Source: Monarcha castaneiventris obscurior
Lineage: Eukaryota; Chordata; Aves; Passeriformes; Monarchidae
Direction: 5' to 3'
Assembly (NCBI GenBank): GCA_026261815.1
Contig: JAMPIT010000541.1
Span: 1,364,001-1,428,000, forward strand
DNA: 64,000 nucleotides
Part shown: positions 35,889 through 47,200 of the stretch, piece by piece
Position numbering within the stretch: the first letter of the stretch is position 1
Layout of the letters: each line of letters starts with the position of its first letter
The notes under the pieces: generated by a model
Told to the model about the DNA's origin: nothing
What the model saw: only the letters and a program-made list of their open reading frames with translations
Database searches by the model: none
Program-made: the position numbers and the translations under genes

Positions 35889-35919
35889 ATTGGCTGCAGC
35901 GCCCGCGGGACTGGCCAAT
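35889..35919. promoter_or_regulatory. inverted pair of CCAAT (NF-Y) boxes
   Basis: ATTGGC at 35889-35894 and GCCAAT at 35914-35919 form an inverted pair. The second extends to GCCAATCAGCG, close to the best NF-Y consensus. Spacing between the two pentamers is 26 bp start to start, within the range of paired NF-Y sites. Inverted CCAAT pairs in CpG islands are typical of strong TATA-less and often bidirectional promoters. Confidence 0.75.
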
Positions 35920-35937
35920 CAGCGCCGCGGGCTCTGC

Positions 35938-35962
35938 GGGGGCGGGGCCGCTCCGCCGCCAT
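35938..35962 (+). promoter_or_regulatory. GC box and YY1-type initiator region
   Basis: GGGGGCGGGGCC at 35938-35949 is a canonical Sp1/KLF GC box. GCCGCCAT at 35955-35962 is the reverse form of the YY1 core ATGGCGGC, which often sits close to transcription starts. The order CCAAT, GC box, YY1 from left to right suggests initiation near 35960-36000 on the plus strand. The YY1 core itself is oriented to the minus strand, so bidirectional firing is possible. Confidence 0.6.
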
Positions 35963-35970
35963 CGCTGCCC

Positions 35971-35973
<3 letters not shown>

Positions 35974-36018
<45 letters not shown>
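35974..36018 (+). repeat. (CCCTGT)7 hexamer array, G-quadruplex former on minus strand
   Basis: Eight CCC runs spaced by exactly TGT occupy 35974-36018. The complement (ACAGGG)n has eight GGG runs with three-base loops, well above the four needed for an intramolecular G-quadruplex. It begins about ten bases after the YY1-type motif, so it would lie in the first transcribed bases of a plus-strand transcript. Confidence 0.93.
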
Positions 36019-36430
36019 GTCCTGGTTCCTTCCTGGTCCTGTCCTGGTCCTGTCCCTTCTCTGTCCCGTCTCTGTCCCCTCTCATCCTGGCCCCATCCTG
36101 GTCCCGTCCCTGTCCCGTCTCGCCTCTGTCCCATCTCGTCGTTTTCCCGTCCCGCCTCTGTCCCGTCCCATCCCTGTCTCTCTCCCGTCCCGGTCCCATC
36201 CCGCTGTCCCATCCTTGTCCTGTCCTGTCTCTCTCCCGTCCCGTCCCTGTCCCGTTCCGTCCCGTCCCTGTTCCATCCCACCGCTTCCCCATCCTTGTCC
36301 CATCCCTGTCTCTCTCCCGTCCCGTCCCGCTCCCATCCCACAGCTGTCCCTCCTTGTCCCGTCCTGTCTCTCCCGTCCCGTCCCGGTCCCGCCCGACCTC
36401 GCCCGTCCTTCCCTGCATCCCATCCCTGGC
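36019..36430 (+). repeat. degenerate C-rich minisatellite (TCCCGTCC-type) with ~132-bp higher-order copy
   Basis: The segment consists of variants of TCCCGTCC, TCCCATCC and CTGTCTCTC. A larger repeat is visible: the block starting CCCATCCCTGTCTCTCTCCC at 36167 recurs at 36299, a spacing of 132 bp, with about the first 80-90 bases aligning. All three plus frames and the minus frames are open because stop codons are rare in such sequence, giving spurious proteins. Confidence 0.85.
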
Positions 36431-36620
36431 CGCTTCCCGGTGTGGCGGTGCGAGCGCGGCTCTGGGATGCCGGGCTCGGGATGCTTTCCCGGCCGCACCT
36501 GCCCGGGAATGTCGGTGAATCCCTGTCCCATGGGAGCTCCATCCCTCCCTGCTTCCCTTCCGCGGCGCTGAAATCCGCGTCACACCAGTGAAAATGCGGG
36601 GTCCGACCCTCCCAGTTTGT

Positions 36621-39600
36621 CTCTGTCCTTTGGGTAAAAAATACACCCAAACCTTGCCCGTGGTCTTCTGGAGATTTGTCGTGCCAGCACGGGGACCGTG
36701 GTGTCACCACACACACCACAGAGACACGAAACTTCTTCAGTGGCAAAAAAACTCCTCAGTGGGAAAAGCCCAAAATCCACTGGCTCCATCACTGCAGGAT
36801 TTGGACTGTAAGAATGGCTGACTGCATGATAATTTTTCATCATTCCCCTAAGATGACCACTTTTCTGAACAGAAATAAGGGACAGACACAGGGAAAACAT
36901 GGAACGTTGCTTTAAGGGACTCCAGGGAAACCCCTGTTCCTGTATCATATGGGTTTTTCTTACAAATATATATATTGTTACTTCCCTCAAACTGACGATT
37001 AGATGAAAATTAACTCGATTATTTAAAGCAATAATTACTGTAATTTGAAATAACTAGGATACATTTTAAAGTCAATACATAATTATAACAGTAACAATAA
37101 CAATAACATTACCATTAACAATAGCAATCTCCCTTTTCTTTTAAAGTTTTGTGCTGTTTTAGCTCTGGTAGTATCTCAGGAAATAATTTCATGCCATAAA
37201 AAGTACTGATGGATAATATCAGGGTGCACTTTTATTACTCCACAAAATACTTTCTGCATTTTTGCCTTTTTTTAACAAGGAGAAAAAAAATGGTATTGTT
37301 TTTACCCTCCACACGAGTGTTATTTCTTTCCATCTTTGGATCACCTTTGCCACTGACACCAAGGAACTTCGAACCAGCTCAGAAATGGATGACTTCAATC
37401 CCAGCCCTTGCACACAAAACCAATCCCAGCCTCAGCACCTTAATCACGAAGTTGCTGAAAACACAGAGTTTCTCTTACAGGGCAGATTTTGTCCTTGTCT
37501 ATTTAACTCCAATTTAGCACTAACTAAGCGCTGACAGAAGATAGATAAAATGGTTGCTAGAAACTGCCAGGAAAAACTCCATCCAGCTCCTGCAGAAGGG
37601 AGCAGAAAAGTGACTGATGACTTCAGAGGATAATCAACAAGTGGGAAGGATGGACGCTGGCCAAGTGTGCTGTGCATACCTCACTCGAACATAAAATGAA
37701 ACGTATGGCCACAGTGGACAAGCTATTCCACATCCATCCAGCGTCCTTCTCCTCCCCAAGCTGATATCCTGAAGTCAGCTGGGTCAGTGAATGGCTGGAC
37801 TGTTGCTCTGACTCTTTTTGGTCACTGAATTGTGCTGGTGCTCCTCCTCAGAAGGTGCTGAGATTAGCAGGATCCCTCTAAGGGAATGAAAGATCTGCTG
37901 TTCCCTCTGCTGTGATTGTCTTCCCTGTATTCCTTCAGGAAGGTCAGGTAACTCTGGCATCTCCTCACTCTGCAACCTCAAAGGACATAGTCTCATGTAA
38001 AATTGATTTCTCTGGTTTCTCAAAACCTGAAGAGATCCCAGATGGTACAACTCCTTACAAAGCAGTAAACACAAAGAATATTGTGGAATTATTTCTCATG
38101 AAATAAAGAAAATACAACAAAAAGCAGAGAGAGAGTAATTTTAGAAGTATATAAAAGAGGATGCTGTCACCCTTTCCCCAAAGTCAGGGACAACATCATC
38201 ACTGGCTTCAGGGGAAGTAGGAAAAGTTGCTCTTGAGAAGTTTTGTTTGCTGCCTGTTCATGAAACAAGCAAGCACCCTGTTGCACATGGCTGTGTTGGA
38301 AAAGCAAAAATGGATTTATACCCATAATCTTTTCAGAGTTCAAACTCTGATGGCAGAAGTTAAACCATACAAGTATCTGAATTCAAGCAGATAATCCCAC
38401 TGTTCCAGTCTCTGTTATTGCTATAAAATTATATTTGTACTATTTATGGAATGTGCAGATACAGGGGAAATGTATTTATAGCTGTTTTGACTAGTTCTAC
38501 TGTGTGCTTAGAGAAGAAACCGTGGAATTTGGGGTTTGGCATTTTGGACACTGGGCAAATTAGAGGGCCCCTAACTCTCTTGACTGCCATTTGCTGCTGT
38601 GTGGTTCTCAGGTCAGCCAGGCATCTCTGGTTGGAAGGGAATACAATTCTCAGCATCAGCCATGTCCTCTTCAGCTAATTATCCATGAAGTGTGCAGCCA
38701 GCTTCTCTCCCTGGACTGCAGGAAATGCTGACTTGAGCCACACTTTGGAAAAGCTCTGATATCTCTGAATCAGGAGAAACTTTGCATTGATTGTACTGCT
38801 TTTGTTTAAGTCAATTCTTTACATTTGGAATGAAAAAGCTTTTGTCACGAAGAAATAAGATAGCAAAATCCTTTCACTATGCCTATAAATTAAACTTCTA
38901 CTTTTCTACCACCTTGGAAATTAGCTTTAGGCATTTTGGTATGAAGTAATTACGTCAGCCACAGATTCTTCAAATTTTTAATGTTACATTCAGTAAGACA
39001 TAAAGTATTTAATATTTGTTAAAGCTCAGAGAATACTGCACAGCCTGTTGGTTTGGTGAAGATTTACAAACGTGGAGTCCTGGCTCTTCCAGTGACCATG
39101 AGGAATCTGTTTGCTTCTTTAACCACTCTTTCCCTGGAAAAAGGACACAGCTGGTTCCTGCAGGGAGCAGGGCTTTTGAGACCTGGAGACTTTTAAAATG
39201 CATTTTCTGCCACTGTTCATGCCCATGTAATGAAATCCTACCCATCCAAAAAGGCCTATGAGCATGGTCCAAGAAAAACTCCCTAAGCAGAAAACCCTAA
39301 GCAATGGGTTTTCTTTTGCTTTAAGAATTAGTGTCACTCAACAAAGCCCGCTGGTGGGATGGGAACATCTCAAACATTCCTGGCTGTGGAGATGCCATAC
39401 CACGATCTCCAGATAGCCTTTCCCTCCACCACATGACTGCAGTGATAAGCAGAGTCAGATGAGACTGCTGGGCCTGTCAAGGCGCCTGCTCCTGCTGAAA
39501 GGGAGCGAGGTGTCCCCCCCAGCCCAGCATGGATGGGCCTGTGTGCCCCTGGCGCTGGCACCAGTGCTCATCTGATCCCTTTGGGAGCCAATTCAGCTCT

Positions 39601-40420
39601 CTCAGCCACCACAGGGGGAAAAAAAAAATAATTAAAAGGAGATGTTTAGGTATTTGCTGGCACAGGGAGCTGAATCAGCTTGCTAAGGGGTCATAGGAGC
39701 GCCAGCCCTGGCCTGAGTGCTGTGTCCTGCCCTGGAAGGGGAGAGCATGGATTCACCTCTTTCACTGGCAGCAAACTCTTCTTCAGCCACCAACGTGACT
39801 CAATCCAAATATTTTTGTCCATTGGTTCAAATAAAAGGCCATTTTTTAGTGTAATTGCACTCATTTTCTCAACATATCCTTCCCAACGTTTCCCACTCTT
39901 GCAGTATTATGGCTTTATTGGAGGGAAGACAGAATATTTTCTCCAGTAATTCAGAATTCTTCCTTTCTGAGCAGGAAGAAAAAGAATCACCATAAACCAG
40001 CATTGTACTCAGTAATGAACCACACTTGTTTTATCACCCTTATTTCTTTGTATGTAGTGGTAGCGCTTAAGAAAATCCAATCAAGGATCAGGCCCACGTT
40101 GTGCAACACATTAAACAAACACATAATAAACAGCCAGCCCATGCCACCAGGGACTGTGTGTGCTTGGGGCTTTATATAGCCTTCAAATTGGAATATTTTG
40201 GATGAATCTAGACATTCCAAAAGGAAGCATCTGAAGCAGTAAGTAAAGGAGGTTGTGTTGGAAAATGTCATGATTGCATTTAAATAAATTGGCCTAGTTA
40301 GATTAAACGAATGGCCTTTAAAGAAGTAATTCTTCCTCCATTCTGTGCAGAGGTTCTGTCACAGACCACCAGTACTCAAAGCAAAGAGCCTGTGAGAAAC
40401 AGCTGGATTGAGTGAAAAAT
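36621..40420. other. unique non-coding sequence
   Basis: No repeat family or recognised exon. The stretch 36960-37140 is strongly AT-rich with (AATAAC)-like repeats at 37087-37120. Any transcript started in the CpG island on the plus strand would run through here, but no convincing coding exon is visible. Confidence 0.5.
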
Positions 40421-40429
40421 CAAGAAACA

Positions 40430-40520
40430 GCCTGATATGCAGTCAAGCCCATTTAATTACGCTTCCTAATTATATTTCCCATGATAATTATATACAGTAT
40501 TTAAATGCAGCATGCTATTT
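40430..40520. promoter_or_regulatory. candidate homeodomain-site cluster (three TAATTA)
   Basis: Three TAATTA palindromes lie at 40454-40459, 40467-40472 and 40485-40490 in an AT-rich patch immediately left of a CpG-dense segment. TAATTA is the core of LIM- and paired-class homeodomain sites. Spacings are 13 and 18 bp. Function is inferred from clustering and position only. Confidence 0.3.
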
Positions 40521-40544
40521 CCTGTTGAGAGTGATTAAAAACAC

Positions 40545-41060
40545 CCTCGTGATTGGCGAAGAGATGCCGGTGGAACCCAGGGACGTTTCAGATGCTGCCG
40601 ATAAGCCCCGGCTCCCTCGCAGACAGGAAAAGCGCCGGGATCTGAGAGCAGCCGTGGGCAGAGCAACCGCACGGCCCCTCCAGGGCACCGAGCTGTGCTC
40701 ACCTGAGAAAAGACTCCCAGATAAATCCCTCCGAGTATCTGCTGTATCTGCGCTCCTGGGTCAGAATATTTAAATCCGGGCGCTTCGAGTTCAGCATCTC
40801 GCTGCTTTATTAGCACATCTGAGGGAGGCTGGCAGAGCACCCGAGGCTCCCGGGAGGCAGGAGCCAGAAATCCCTCTCCTTCTCCCTCTCGCTGCTGTGC
40901 TGGCGATTGCTGTTCACAGTTCCAGCAGCGCCTGGATCCTCGCGGGTATCGCATTCCATCCCTACATCAGAGAAGGAGGAAGCTGGAGGGGAAAAGGAAA
41001 AGCAGGCGGCAGAGAAATACGGTTTGGGGGAAGTGATGCTGCCTTGGGAATGGATCCTGT
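40545..41060. promoter_or_regulatory. CpG-dense segment with TATA-like box (weak CpG island)
   Basis: By hand count there are roughly 29 CpG dinucleotides in about 515 bp, in DNA a little over half GC. This is far denser than the flanks and near the usual island threshold. A TATA-like box, TATTTAAA, lies at 40767-40774 inside it, followed by CCGGGCGCTTCGAG. Open frames on both strands (plus 40408-40773, minus 40535-40954) are unrecognised. It may be an orphan promoter or enhancer. Confidence 0.5.
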
Positions 41061-41103
41061 CCCACAGCAGAGAGACCTGAGGCCTCTGCGAGCTGCTCTC
41101 AGG

Positions 41104-41275
41104 GAATCACCGAGTGGTTTGTGCTGGAAGGGGCTTTAAGGATAATCTTAAGGATAATTCCAACCTCTTCCACGAGCCCAGGTTGCTCCAAGCCCCATCC
41201 TTGAACACTTCCAGGGATGGGGCAGCCACAGCTTCTCTGGGCACCCCGTTCCTGTCCCTCCAAGCCTTATTTCTT
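41104..41275 (-). mobile_element. CR1 LINE 3' fragment, minus strand
   Basis: GAATCACCGAGTGGTTTGTG and CTGGAAGGGGCTTTAAGG are followed by CCAGGTTGCTCCAAGCCCC, then ATCCTTGAACACTTCCAGGG and CAGCCACAGCTTCTCTGGGC. This is an inverted CR1 3' end. There is a small internal duplication (AAGGATAATCTT repeated at 41139-41160). It begins about 40 bp after the CpG-dense segment. Confidence 0.92.
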
Positions 41276-44200
41276 TGGTGTGTCCAGGAGTTTGTAGGAC
41301 TGACATGCCTGGCCTCAGGGAGAGGACAGGAGGAGAATCCCTCATTTCATCATGTGGATGTCACTTCTGGAGAGATTTGGACTTCCCAAGTCTGAGCCCT
41401 CCCCCAGGACAGACAGTGCAGCAAAAAACCCTCAGAATAAATTTTCAGCTCTTGTGTTGCTAAATTCACACACTCCAGATTTTTTTCCTGGACATGAAAT
41501 GTTTGTCATTGTTAAGAAGGCATGGCATTTAGTTTATAGGCATGCTCTCCTGGACAATCCCAAAAGGGAAGCATTGCTTCTTGAAATGTTGCAAAGGAAA
41601 ATGCTTCCAGGAGTTGGCCTTTGAACTAAGTTTCTGTTTCATTTAACTGCTGAATTTGACAGCAGTAGAGCTCCTAATTTCTTTATGGAATGAAATGCTT
41701 TCACTTCTGATCAACACAGGCTAAATGTATTTGCAACACTGCAGGATACTCCCTGGAAGAGTTATTAATGTTACATTAGACCTAAATAAGCTGAATTTTG
41801 TATGGATTTCTGGGGACAACTGCAGATCATGTTCTAATTAGGCAGAATACAATGGGAATATTGAACCATTGCTGTTACTGTGGAGGCAGCTACAACCTCA
41901 ACATCCAGAACAGAAATATCAGCCCCTCAAGTCTCGAGAATGTTTCTTACCAAAATCAGCATCTAAAATTAGCGAGGACGACCTCAAGTCAGACTCTGAG
42001 CCATCCCACTGGATTGAGCATATTTAACAGGAGTAATCAGAGAGGGGTAGCATTTCAATTATCCAGTACTCAGCTTATTACATGTAGAGATGGAATCTGA
42101 ACACTTATTAATGTTCATTTTGTCAATAAAAGAAAACACAGTCTGTGAGATAAGACAGCGCAGGCAGATGGAAACTTCTGTGTGTGGAAGGAATACAGCA
42201 ATTTATCCATCCACTGCTAAAGGTTCCAGGCAAGATATTTGGCAAACATTGGCTGAAAATGAATGGGCAGTAGCTTTTAACTATTTCTCTATTTTCACCA
42301 TTCTTGCCATTTTAAGTGCTCTTGATAAACCAGCACAATAAGAGACAGGTAATCTGTTATGCCATCATAATTCCTGTATGAAGGCAGTGTTTACTAATCC
42401 TGAATAATTCCAGATTTACACCACTCTGATTGAGACCAGCATCTGGCCCAGAAACATTATACAAGGCAAGTATTTACATCTGGGAGCACATAAGTACCAG
42501 AAACACCAGAACCTTTGATTTCTCAAAAACCCCTATCATTCAAACTGATTAAGACATGTGTCTCAATTTACTGGTTTGAGGTTTTCCAGTTACATTCCCT
42601 AACTCTCCCTCTCTTCTCTGTTACTCCTTCCTGCCTCCCTCACTCCTCCTGAGTGAGAAAATATGCCTTTTAGGCCTTTCAAAACAGTTTAAACTCAGAC
42701 CTAAAGCTCCATTCCCATCTCAATCCCATGAACCAAGCTGCTTGCACTGTTTCAGCAGTTAATTAACAATGAATGCCTGCCTTTGGAGACTGGGTGAAGC
42801 AGGGTGGGGATAAAAGATGAAGAAGGCTGAGGACAGACATAACAAGAATGGGGAGGGAGCAAAGTGGGTGGCTTATCAAATTCCACAAATACCAGACGTG
42901 GAGAGGTGTTGATTTGTTGCTGGGAAAACCCTGTTTGTTTATGGAGTTTAATCACCTGTTTCATGTTTGTTGTTTGAAACATACGGGAGACAATGGGATT
43001 GTTTGCCCCCAGTGCACTGGAATACGGTACAGTAAGGGTTGTACACAGGAATTTTAAGTCACTGGTATGTGTAAATTAGGAGAACTCAGATCATTAACAG
43101 CTCAGGCTCCTGCTCAGCCTGTGTGAAGGAGGCACCAAAGAATGTGCCCAAGGTTGACAGTCAGGAAAAAAATGTCTCGTTTGTGATCCATAAAATAAAC
43201 ACAGTTCTTTGAGGTGAGGTGAAGAAACTTGGAAAACAATGCATCCCACATAATATCTGTCAGCAAGGCACTGCCTGTCACATAGTTTGGGCTTCTTCTG
43301 CTCGTGCTGTGCCTCTTCTTTTTTTCTTTTTCTTTTTGAAGCAGCAGCCAGACTGGGTGGGCAAGACCAGAGCTCTGCATCACTCTAAAAGAAACATCAA
43401 TTGGCATCCTGTTTCTGAGCAGCTCCACTGCTTGGGCTGCGTGTAGCAGATATTTTTGCATCCTTTGTGCCCTCCCCCAGAGGACAGGACTTGTGTGCCC
43501 CATGCCGGGCTGCAAAAGGACTCTCTTAGTTTAATATTTAATCACGTCTGGTCCAGCCCTTCTTGGCAAAAGCACAGTCTTGACAAGGCAGCCCAGCAAC
43601 TCGTCCTCAGCCAAACCTCACCTTCTGTCCCTCTGAGCTCTGCTGCGATTCAGCTTCCTCCCCAATTGCTCAGGGATGCTGCTGCCCCTCTCCAGTGGGG
43701 AAAACACACAAAGAAGCACTTTTCTCTCTATGTTTTCACCATAAACATCTGTAAAGTCACTCCATTATCTTTCTCTAACTCTTCCTCAGATAAAATGCTC
43801 ACAAATAACCCCGTGAAAAAGGAACTGTAACTTCATCTAACACTGATTGCTTGAAACAGCTTTTTTTTGTTTATGTATAAATATTTCTCAGCTAGTGCTT
43901 AACTTGGAAGCTGTCAAGGGACAGGAACTCTCTCTATGTGCAGCTGCTAACACAGATATTTCCTTCTCCATGTGTAGATAACATGACAATAAAAAAAAAC
44001 CCCAAAACCAAATATATATAAAATACAAGATTTTCTAAGAATCTCAGCTTTCATTTGCCATTGAAAGGAAATGATTTCACTTCAGAGTTGCCATAAAAAA
44101 CATTGCCATGCTGGTCCACAGTCACTGAAAGGCTCTGAAAATAAGAGAAAAGTCAACATCCATTCACTTTTTTTTTTCCTAAATATTGAATTGGTAAGTC

Positions 44201-47200
44201 AACCCCCTTATTCCAGACAGTCTGATTCATGAAATTTGCATGTCTGGGGGTGGCTGTACTAGATTAATTAAAACAAAAATACAACACAGCCCCTCTATGA
44301 GACAAGGTCTTACGAAGTTCACACCATTCATAAATTGTTTCCAATTCCTACAGCAAGTAAGTGTTTATTATTTTGTTAAAAGGGGAGGAAAACAACATCA
44401 GCATCACTTAAATGATGTGGCCCATGTTGTTGACATGTTCTGGTCACAGCCATGGTTTTTGTGAAGTCAGAGTGATTAATGGTGGAGGCTACAGGCTGTC
44501 CCCTGAGCTCTGTGTGTGTGTCCGTGTGGGCAGGGTCAGAGGCATCACACATAATTATAGTGGGGTTTGGGAACCTAAATTTTAACCTCCCGCCTTGGGC
44601 TAAAGCACTGTAAGTTTTATGAGCTGTTTTTCAGAAACTGGAATCCAAATCAGGTTTTCCCAACTTTGCAAATTTTTGTTGGTTTTTTTTAAATTTTCTC
44701 TGTTATTACTATTATTTCTTGTCACATACACTTGCAGAGATCCCAGACTTTGGGATGAAACCAGTGTGAGGGGTTTCTGACCTGGGCACAAGGCAGAAAC
44801 AGGGTTTTTCCACAGGCAAAAGGTTCCACATGGAACAAAATTGTGCTCTTGTACAGCCTCTGAACCAGGCAGCAGGGCAGAGTCACCACTCCTTGGAGAC
44901 AGCTCTTTATCTTTATTCTGCCTGCACATGGGTGATAAAGCTGATGTTTGGATTCCGTACAAGATCTTCTCAATTTAAAACCAGTGTGATGCTCAGAGTC
45001 TTGGGCTTACAGCTCTGGTGTATAAACGGCTCCTGGTAAATTATCAAAGGCATATAAATGATGTGGGAGCCTAAATTCTATTTTTCCAAAGGGATTTACA
45101 CATATATTAGGAATGTATGAACTTAGCAGACTTAGGCAATAAATCTAATTGATTTCAGGAAGGTTCCTAGGTAGCTTTGATATTTTCAGAATGCAGCCCT
45201 TTGTCCGATGGGCTGAACCATTTCTCGTTTCCCTCATTATGATAACGAAATGAATCTTGACTATGTGCCATCATCTAAAACGTGCTCGAACTCAATCAGC
45301 CAAAATAGAACAGTGGCACTCACAGCTGATGTCTAACTTGCTTTTTCCTCCCACTGAAACAATATTTCTGTATTTTTTCTGTGCATACAAAAGAAGCTGG
45401 GTTCACCTCGAGAATGAGTTATCCTGCCTGTGGTGCAAGCTGAGTGGGACCACATGACTTCTGCTTTCTTTTGTTACTTCTTCTCTGACTCCTGAAGCTC
45501 TGCAAGAGCAGACCATGCCTCTAAGAACTCCAGCTCTGTTTTCATGAAGCTCAGCTCAGTTGTAACACTGTCTTCAGGTTAATTACAACACCTTTTGGTA
45601 ATTCAGCCCAACCCTTTTTTGCTGAAACTCTTAAGACCAGCATCAGCTGGGGCAACGGTGGAGTGGCTTCCCTGAATCAAAGTTTTGCTCTGAAGTCATG
45701 AAAAGCCAGTGGTGAGTGACACAAGGGCGTGGCTCCATGGGACAAACAATGTCCTCCTGAGATCAGCCAACTTCTGCTTCAGCGTGTTCTCCACCAGGCT
45801 GGGCTGGACCTGCCATGAGCACCCAGAGAGAAAAATTCCATTGGGATTCCAAGGCCTGTGTTGTCAAACACGTGGAGAAGGTGGCTCCTTTCTGAAGCAC
45901 TTGTCTTCATGCAGCCCCTTGAGCCAGCATCCATTCGTGCCCCACAGGCAGAAGGAGAGCAGGATCAGCTGCAAGCTTGGCTTTAGGGGTAAATGCTCGC
46001 TCCCCTTCTCTGGAGGAGCTGAGCTGCTGCCAGCAATTAAGGCTCTGAAAAGCAATTCCTTGTTCTCTAGAGAGCATAACCTCTTGCCACCAGTAATTAA
46101 ATCTCCCTGGTGGCTGTGGTTCTGCCAGCACAGCCCTCCAGTGCTGTGCTCCTGTTCATCGTCCCTCGCTCTGGGATTGCACCGCACCACTCCCTCTGCT
46201 CCACCAGAACAGCCATGGATGCATCTGTGCAATGAACTGGAGCAGGGAAAAAGTCCAGCTCAAAAATAGCCTGGCAGAGAAACACTTCATTTTTTATGTG
46301 TCTTCCTCCAAATTGGATCAAATTCCTGATCCGTTTCGCAGCAGAGCCACAAACCAATACTCCAGGAGAACCGAGGGGCCCGTGCACTGCAGGAGGGAAG
46401 ATGAAACAAGCAGTAGGAAAAGGCTGGAAAGGGAATACCAGAAGCCAGAATTGGTGTTGAAGACTTAATCTTGTGAAACCACAGCCTCACTCTTCCAGCC
46501 AGGAAAAAGTCAGCAGCTGCTGACCAGCACTGTTTTTTCTAACACTTCAGAGCCCCCTTTGAACTCCTTTGTGGCCCTGGGGGGATTGTAGCCCACAGTC
46601 AGGGAAACCCTGCCCTGGGCTGGCCATTCAGTCTTAGTGCACTGGGACCAACTTTCCAAGGAACAGAAATTTCCCCGGCTGCTGGCACACACAAACTGTC
46701 TGCTGGGGAACATGCCTCTTTCCACCCACCCTGGTGAGAAATCACGAGAATCCTGATGGGGAAAAATGTAAGAGGTCAAATATAGCTCTGGTTAGAAAAT
46801 CGTCTTCCCCCACAACATGTCTTGAAAAGAAGAGCTCAAAAGAATATTTTCCTTAGCAGATTTATAGCAAAACATTAGTTTTGAGCACATTGTAATGGCA
46901 AAATATTGCACTCATAACAATAAATCATTTCTTAAGAAAAAATTTCAATTTTAAAAGTGTTGGCCAGCCATGTTTAAAACAACACTGAAAAACAGAGATC
47001 TTGTTTTGAATTGTTTGCCAGTAATGTACAAAAACTTCCTGAGATTCATGAGGAAATGGAATGATCTATGACTCATAAGGAAAACATGAATTCTTCTTTT
47101 TATTTTAGAGTATAAATGCAAAGATCTGTGTATGAACAAGGAGCTAAACAAATGTTTGGGTTGCTAGTAGCAGATATTTCATCCACTTTGAAACCTGAAT

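Larger units (their letters stand above)
35804..35962 (-). other. 52-codon minus-strand frame beginning at an MAAE start
   Basis: The complement of CAT at 35960-35962 is an ATG in good context (GCGATGG). It opens a 52-codon frame reading MAAERPRPRRARGADW at the start and ending at 35804. MAA- starts are common in first exons of housekeeping genes, and the ATGGCGGC string is also simply a YY1 site. The frame runs through the CCAAT boxes, so if those act as a plus-strand promoter this frame is not translated from it. I list it as a possibility and not as a gene. Confidence 0.15.
35440..36620. promoter_or_regulatory. strong CpG island
   Basis: CpG is frequent throughout this segment, whereas it is scarce in most of the window. 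The island has three parts: a GAGCC-type array (35521-35830), a core with classic promoter boxes (35831-35965), and a C-rich (CCCTGT)n and degenerate minisatellite (35974-36430), ending in a further CpG-rich stretch to about 36605. Long open frames on both strands (up to 280 codons) are translations of the repeats and not genes. The core motifs suggest a TATA-less promoter. What it drives cannot be seen: no recognisable first coding exon with a good splice donor lies on either side. Confidence 0.85.

Noticed and set aside
35804..36746. Frames of 149-280 codons on both strands of the CpG island, rich in G/R/D/T or P/S/V/L
   Set aside because: They translate the (CCCTGT)n and C-rich minisatellite in several frames at once. 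All frames are equally open, the sign of composition and not coding.
44217..44355. Candidate non-coding exon between TTATTCCAG and CAA-GTAAGTG
   Set aside because: Plausible signals but no supporting sequence content. Without transcript data it is no better than chance.
45709..46269. 186-codon plus-strand frame
   Set aside because: Moderately GC-rich patch with open frames on both strands. Composition and lack of any domain argue against coding.
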